DNA from: an uncultured Bacilli bacterium
Lineage (GTDB): Bacteria > Bacillota_I > Bacilli_A > RF39 > UBA660
DNA length: 64,000 nt
Direction of reading: 5' to 3'
NCBI GenBank assembly: GCA_944358445.1
Contig: CALVRC010000004.1
Span: 1 to 64,000 of the forward strand
Below, piece by piece: positions 59,612-64,000 of this stretch (positions within the stretch are counted from its first letter, which is position 1; every line of letters starts with the position of its first letter). Below the pieces are notes generated by a model. The model made no database searches. It saw nothing but the letters and a program-made list of their open reading frames with translations, and was not told the DNA's origin. A program made the position numbers and the translations under genes.

Positions 59612-60449
59612 ATGAATATTTGTGAAAAAGAATTATTACTTGGAATTCAGCAAAAATCTAAATTTAGATTATATAATTTTATGGATTGTGTTGCATTAAT
59701 TGATAGAGGTAATTTCAGAAAACATCAGGAGGATTCTATTTTAGTATCTGAACGGTTAGGAAATACACTTATGTTAGTGGCAGATGGTATGGGTGGTTTA
59801 GAAGATGGAGCTTTTGCAAGTCGTATGGCTGCTATTGATGCATATTATTGGTTTCAAAATTTAGAGATACATGATTTTAATTTTATTGAGCAAATAAAAG
59901 AAAAATATGAGAGCTTTATTGAAAAACTCGATATAAAAATAAGAAATAGCTGTGATGGTGGAACTACTATGTTACTTGCTATTGAAGTTGAAAATTCTGT
60001 TTTATGTTTTAATATAGGTGATTCACGTGCATATATATGACAGTCTAGGAAATTTAAAACAGGTTACAAAAGATCAGTCTATTACTCAAGAATTGTATGA
60101 AAAAGGTGAGATATTATCTAAAGATGATATGCGATTCCATAAAAAAAACAATTTGATTTGTTCAAGAGTTGGTTGTGAGAAAAAAATTTTGACTATTGAG
60201 TTTCAAAATATTTCAAAAGATGAAATCAACGATATGTTTTTGTTTACTGATGGTGTTACAGATTGTATTTCTGATGAGGTATTACTAAATATTATTTCTA
60301 ATGACGATGAGTTTGTAAGTAAGCAAATATTAAATTATGTTATGACAAATGATTCTTATAGTAAACTTTTTAGCAATGATTATTATGATAAAATAGAAGC
60401 TGGTAAGGATAATGTTTCTATTATTCAAAAGAAAATTAGGAGAAAATAA
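59612..60449 (+). pseudogene. PP2C-type Ser/Thr phosphatase split by an (AT)n frameshift
   Basis: All PP2C blocks are present in order over 279 codons: RKHQEDS and ADGMGGLEDGA (metal ligands), GGTTM, NIGDSRAY, then after the shift SLGNLKQVTKDQSITQ, FTDGVTD and GKDNVSII. The first frame stops at 60040 (TGA), inside the tract at 60031-60038; the second frame continues to 60449. Adding one AT unit would restore a single reading frame reading DSRAYIYDSLGN. The catalytic residues are unharmed, so this may be a recent slip, a switch or a sequence error. Follows the radical SAM gene by 7 bases; AGGTG at the start. Confidence 0.88.
60031..60038. repeat. (AT)4 tract at the PP2C frameshift
   Basis: Four AT units; five would keep the phosphatase in frame. 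Confidence 0.85.
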
Positions 60450-60451
60450 AT

Positions 60452-61342
60452 ATGACAAAGATTCAAAAAAAATGGCGTGAAAGTAAAATAGATTTATCTA
60501 CATTACAATTAAAAGAAATACAAACTTATAAAGTAATTAGTTATCCTCCAGCTGGAAATGATGTTTTTGATTGTGTGGGAACATTAAAATCTGGTGAAAA
60601 TGTTAATTTTATAATAAAAAGTGAACGAGGAAATTTTGCAAATTTTGATAATGAAATAAAGATATTAAATACAATTACCGATTTTCCCATTCCTAAGATT
60701 ATTGAAACTGGTAAAATTAATAATTTTAGATATATCGTAATGAATAAAATGGAAGGTGAAAAACTTTCAGATATATTTAATGAAAACAAAGATGTGGATA
60801 AAAAAAAATATTTGTTCTTATATGGTCAAGAATTAGCTAAGATTCATAAAATTAATATAAACTGGGATATTGCTAGGCAACGAGATATAAATGATGTTCC
60901 TAGCACGGAATTTTATAAAGACTTAAATGATTGGGAATGTAAGACAATAAAGTATTTAGAGAAAACAAAACCAACAATAGTAATGGATACTTTTATTCAT
61001 GGAGATTTTCACTATGGAAATATTTTATGGCAAGGTTATAATATTTCTGCTATTTTAGATTGGGAATATTCTGGATTAGGTTTTAAAGAACAAGATATAG
61101 CTTGGGCTTTAGTCTTAAGACCGGACCAAAAATTTATGGATAATTTGCTTGATTATAAGGCTTTTTTAGAAGGTTATAATTCGATTGAGGATTTTGATTA
61201 TATTAAATTAAAATGGTGTTTGATAAATGGATTACTTCATTTTTATTTAATAAACAAACATCAAAAAAACAAAAATTATCTTTCCAAAGTAAAAAAATTA
61301 ATAGAGCAATTAAAAAATTATGATTTTAAACATGTTTTATAA
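60452..61342 (+). CDS. APH-fold (aminoglycoside phosphotransferase-family) kinase
   Basis: 296 aa. The N-lobe has FIIKSERGNFANFDNEIKIL with the Lys/Glu pair, then YIVMNKMEGEKLSDIF (hinge). The catalytic loop is TFIHGDFHYGNILW (HGDxxxxN) and the metal site AILDWEYSGLG. The family includes antibiotic, choline, homoserine and protein kinases. Two bases separate it from the PP2C gene, so kinase and phosphatase genes are coupled behind the peptide maturase. It could modify the peptide, confer self-resistance or phosphorylate a regulator. Confidence 0.88.
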   Translation: MTKIQKKWRESKIDLSTLQLKEIQTYKVISYPPAGNDVFDCVGTLKSGENVNFIIKSERGNFANFDNEIKILNTITDFPIPKIIETGKINNFRYIVMNKMEGEKLSDIFNENKDVDKKKYLFLYGQELAKIHKININWDIARQRDINDVPSTEFYKDLNDWECKTIKYLEKTKPTIVMDTFIHGDFHYGNILWQGYNISAILDWEYSGLGFKEQDIAWALVLRPDQKFMDNLLDYKAFLEGYNSIEDFDYIKLKWCLINGLLHFYLINKHQKNKNYLSKVKKLIEQLKNYDFKHVL

Positions 61343-61355
61343 TGACATGTTTTTT
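61328..61355 (+). terminator. Terminator of the RiPP-like operon
   Basis: AAACATG and CATGTTT around a loop that contains the stop codon, followed by Ts. Confidence 0.75.
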
Positions 61356-61380
61356 ATGTATAATTGGTTTTATAGTGTAT

Positions 61381-61409
61381 TTGAAGTTTTATACTTTTTA
61401 TGTTATTAT
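61381..61409 (+). promoter_or_regulatory. Promoter of HelD-like gene 2
   Basis: TTGAAG (61381-61386), 17-bp spacer, TATTAT (61404-61409) with extended TGT. Confidence 0.6.
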
Positions 61410-61433
61410 ATTGTATACATTTTGGAGGTATCT

Positions 61434-63533
61434 ATGAATAATATTGATGAAAGTGTTTTGGCCGAAGAAAAAGAATATTTAAAAAAAGTTGAAGAAATAT
61501 TAAATGATTTAATTGAAGCTTCTGGTGAGCGTGTTGCAAAGCAACAGAGAGAGAATCAAGCATTGAAAAAGATGATATGGGATACTAGGACTGAACATAC
61601 GGATTCTGAGTATAACTCACAACTTAGCGAAATAAATCATAATACAAATATGTTGAGTGAAAATGTAAAACGGGTATTAAATTACCAAAAAGCAGTGTAT
61701 TCTCCATATTTTGGTAGAATAGATTTTAAGCGTGATGGTAGTAATAGGAGTATGCATATATATGTTGGCTTAACTACGGTTAAGGAGAATATGGATTTTT
61801 ATGTATTCGATTGGCGAACTCCAGTTGCAAGTTTGTTTTATAATTATAGTATTGGTGAGGCACAGTATGAGGCACCAAAAAGAACTATAAAGGGTAAAAT
61901 TGATTTAAGACGTCAGTATAAAATAGAAAATGGTGAATTAAAAAGACTAATTGAAAGTGATATTAATATTGATGATGAGTTTTTACAAGAGATTTTGTCT
62001 AATAGTTCTTCTGATAGAATGAAGAATATTGTGACTACCATCCAAAAAGAACAAAATGAAATTATTCGCAATAAATCTGCTAATAATTTGATTGTTCAAG
62101 GCGTGGCTGGTAGTGGTAAAACTTCGGTTGCACTACATAGAATTGCTTATTTGTTATATCAGCGTAAAGATTTAAATTCAGATAATATTTTAATATTTTC
62201 ACCTAATAATATTTTTGCAGATTATATTTCTGATGTATTACCGGAATTGGGAGAAGATAATGTGTTAAATACGACTTTTTCTGATTTGGCAAGTGCTTAT
62301 ATTAAAAATAAAAAAATTCAAAGCTTTTCAAATTTCGTTGAAGAATATTATGATAATGAAAAAGATGAATTTAAAAATGAAATTATAAGTTTTAAATTAT
62401 CAGATGAATATAAAAAAGTTTTAGATTTATATATGTTATATTATACTAAATCTCATTGTTTAAAAGAAAGTTTTGAATTTGTTGTTGGAAATTCTAGAGA
62501 AGTCTTTATTGATAAAGATGAAATTAATGATTTATTTGTAAATAAATTTGGACATTTACCGATTATTGAAAGAATAAATCGAATTGTTGATTATATCTGT
62601 TCTAAGGATAATATACCTTTTTCAAAATATAATTCTACTGTTAGAAGTCAATTGAGAAAGGCAATGGGAATAGATTTGGATGTAAAAAGAGTCTACAATG
62701 ATTTTATGAATAGTGAAATATATACTAATAATTTCGATTTTGATGTTGCAGGCTTTTACAACAAAAATAAACCGGTTTCTTATGAAGATATTATGGGAAT
62801 GTTATATTTAAATTTTGAGTTGAATGATTATCCATATAACATACATGTAAAACATATTGTTATAGATGAAGCTCAGGATTATTCTAAATTACAGTTAGAT
62901 ATTATTAAAAAGATTTTTCCTCATGCAACGTTTACTATTTTAGGGGATGTAAATCAAATTATTAATCCTTTTTATAAGTATGATACTTTGGAATCTTTAA
63001 AAGATATATTTGGTGATTCTACTGAGTATTATGAATTGTTAAAATCATATAGATCTAGTCCAGAAATAACTGATTATGCAAATAATATTTTGGGATTGGG
63101 TGAAGATTTGGCTGTTAGAAATTCTACTAATAAACCGGTAATTAATGAGGAAGAAAATTCTTCTATGTTTGAAGAACAAATATATGAAGATATTCAAAGA
63201 ATGAGTAATGATGGTTTAAAAAGAATAGCAATTATTACTAGAAATAAAAAAGAGGCAGATGAGCTATTTTATAGGTTAAAAATTGGTAATAATGATATAA
63301 CATTTTCTACCTCTAGCATGCAAAATAATAATGTAATTATTGTTCCAGCTTATATTGCTAAAGGGTTGGAATTTGATGGTGTTATTGCATATACTAAACC
63401 TGATGATTATTATACGGAAGATGAAAAGAATTTGTATTATGTCGTGTGTACAAGAGCTCAACATCAGTTGGTAGTATATAACCAGCCTCAATATGTTTTA
63501 GAAAAGCCTAAAATGTTAGTTAGAAAAAAATAG
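61434..63533 (+). CDS. HelD-like UvrD/Rep-family helicase, copy 2
   Basis: 699 aa, paralogue of the 56089 gene with long near-identical stretches (MKNIVTTIQKEQNEIIR, GVAGSGKTSVALHRIAYLLY). Coiled N-terminal arm (about 1-75), FDWRTPVASLFYNYSIG, Walker A GVAGSGKTS, motif II HIVIDEAQDYSKLQ, GDVNQIINPF, KSYRSSPEITDYANN, AKGLEFDGVIAY and VVCTRAQHQLVVY. The mid-part (insertion domain) is longer than in copy 1. ATG 61434 follows GGAGG; an open frame upstream to 61320 overlaps the kinase gene and is not used. Own promoter. Confidence 0.9.
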   Translation: MNNIDESVLAEEKEYLKKVEEILNDLIEASGERVAKQQRENQALKKMIWDTRTEHTDSEYNSQLSEINHNTNMLSENVKRVLNYQKAVYSPYFGRIDFKRDGSNRSMHIYVGLTTVKENMDFYVFDWRTPVASLFYNYSIGEAQYEAPKRTIKGKIDLRRQYKIENGELKRLIESDINIDDEFLQEILSNSSSDRMKNIVTTIQKEQNEIIRNKSANNLIVQGVAGSGKTSVALHRIAYLLYQRKDLNSDNILIFSPNNIFADYISDVLPELGEDNVLNTTFSDLASAYIKNKKIQSFSNFVEEYYDNEKDEFKNEIISFKLSDEYKKVLDLYMLYYTKSHCLKESFEFVVGNSREVFIDKDEINDLFVNKFGHLPIIERINRIVDYICSKDNIPFSKYNSTVRSQLRKAMGIDLDVKRVYNDFMNSEIYTNNFDFDVAGFYNKNKPVSYEDIMGMLYLNFELNDYPYNIHVKHIVIDEAQDYSKLQLDIIKKIFPHATFTILGDVNQIINPFYKYDTLESLKDIFGDSTEYYELLKSYRSSPEITDYANNILGLGEDLAVRNSTNKPVINEEENSSMFEEQIYEDIQRMSNDGLKRIAIITRNKKEADELFYRLKIGNNDITFSTSSMQNNNVIIVPAYIAKGLEFDGVIAYTKPDDYYTEDEKNLYYVVCTRAQHQLVVYNQPQYVLEKPKMLVRKK

Positions 63534-63591
63534 CAGGATATTATTATTTTAAAATTTTAATTAAAAAATAATTTTTATTAAGCAGTATTTC

Positions 63592-63613
63592 AGATGTTTA
63601 TACATCTTTTTTT
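63592..63613 (+). terminator. Terminator of HelD-like gene 2
   Basis: AGATGT and ACATCT around a 4-base loop, followed by six to seven Ts. Confidence 0.75.
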
Positions 63614-63710
63614 GTAACCAAATGCCTACTATTTCATATTTTAATGTAGAGGTGGTTATGTGAATAATTTACAGGTAGTTGTGGATGCTGGTCATGGTGG
63701 TACAGATCCT
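63603..63710 (+). repeat. Right copy of an imperfect direct repeat bracketing the island
   Basis: Matches 52581-52690 from the T-run through a shared CATATTTT, ATGTAGA and GTTATG block into the amidase codons for the GHGG region, roughly three bases in four identical by eye with small indels. Confidence 0.65.
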
Positions 63711-64000
63711 GGGGCTGTAAGTAGTTCTGGAGTACAAGAAAAAGATTTAACTTTAATGATTGCTCAGTATATGTATGAAGAGTTTCAAAAAAGAGGAGTT
63801 CCGGTTACTTTAATTAGAAGTACTGATGAGACTATTTCACCATCAGATAGAGTAAATAGAGTGCTTGCAGCATATGGAGATAATCCCAATGTAGTTGTGA
63901 TTTCGAATCATATTAATGCAGCTGGATCTGGAATACAGGGCGCTGAAGGGGCAGAGGTTATATATGCTTTAAGGGATAATAGCGATTTAGCTTCTAATAT
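63660..64000 (+). CDS. N-acetylmuramoyl-L-alanine amidase (Amidase_3), 3' end outside window
   Basis: First 113 codons of a zinc amidase that cuts the bond between muramic acid and the stem peptide. VVVDAGHGGTDPGAVSSSG carries the first zinc His, EKDLTLMIAQYM the Glu ligand, LIRSTDETISPSDRV follows, and SNHINAAGS has the second zinc His (usual form SIHAN). It starts at GTG with GAGGTGG 4-5 bases upstream; the ATG two bases earlier is followed at once by TGA. No signal peptide at this start, as in CwlD-like or phage-type enzymes. A broken copy of its beginning lies at 52581. Confidence 0.9.
   Translation, partial: MNNLQVVVDAGHGGTDPGAVSSSGVQEKDLTLMIAQYMYEEFQKRGVPVTLIRSTDETISPSDRVNRVLAAYGDNPNVVVISNHINAAGSGIQGAEGAEVIYALRDNSDLASN

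Noticed and set aside
61320-61433. Hydrophobic N-terminal extension of HelD copy 2
   Set aside because: It overlaps the kinase gene end, its terminator and the promoter; GGAGG directly before ATG 61434 gives a start matching copy 1.

Overview
The window is very AT-rich (third positions almost always A or T). It uses Shine-Dalgarno starts of the AGGTGAT/GGAGG type and reads TGA as a stop with Trp as TGG. The gene set is that of a low-GC Bacillota: an LCP protein, GH25 lysozyme with Cpl-7 repeats, YmfF/YmfH-type M16 proteins, a Bce-type peptide-sensing module and HelD-like helicases. The best guess is an uncultured host-associated Bacilli or Mycoplasmatota-like lineage (for example the gut RF39 or Erysipelotrichia-like groups). 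Nothing here fixes the species. No rRNA, CRISPR array or transposase was seen.

Layout. 0-9 kb: 3' part of aspS, two paralogous small membrane proteins, tRNA-Ser(GCT), a zinc-ribbon membrane protein, a GntR/YtrA-ABC operon with a probable autoregulatory operator, a serine acetyltransferase, a thymidylate kinase-like gene and an arylsulfotransferase-like protein. 9-16 kb: a lipid kinase and envelope or surface proteins (GH25 lysozyme, membrane-anchored C39-like peptidase, a large Cys-rich prepilin-like protein and its neighbour), then TspO. 16-22 kb: a Bce-type antimicrobial-peptide module (response regulator, kinase, small protein, ABC ATPase, permease) with a readable direct-repeat operator. 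21.7-23.8 kb: two tandem ORF6N/PLD-like cassettes plus a third copy of their leader. 23.8-37 kb: housekeeping and envelope genes (deoD, two M16 proteins, YigZ, two small exported proteins, uvrC, phosphodiester glycosidase, DUF3048, HD protein, tRNA-Arg(CCT), FAD/Rieske oxidoreductase). 36-47.4 kb: an LCP ligase divergent from a Wzx/Wzy-type surface polysaccharide operon (Wzz-BY-kinase, phosphoglycosyltransferase, four glycosyltransferases, Wzy-like, Wzx-like, LicD). 47.4-52.4 kb: a pentapeptide-like protein, a large coiled-coil membrane protein, a DUF1292-like protein, gmk and a phosphoesterase.

The accessory part is 52.4-63.6 kb. It starts with decayed fragments (a MazG-like gene and the first part of a LytC/CwlD-type amidase) and ends at an intact copy of that amidase start, so an imperfect direct repeat brackets the whole island. 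Inside are a short Rel/SpoT homologue behind a possible leader-peptide attenuator, a stretch of broken genes with a C39-like peptidase, and a compact RiPP-like cluster. That cluster holds a 41-aa Cys-containing precursor with its own promoter and direct-repeat operator, an attenuating hairpin, a radical SAM/SPASM enzyme, a PP2C phosphatase split at an (AT)n tract, and an APH-fold kinase. It is bracketed by two paralogous HelD-like genes. This combination is the best candidate in the window for an undescribed system. A speculative reading is that the peptide acts on RNA polymerase and the HelD proteins give protection.
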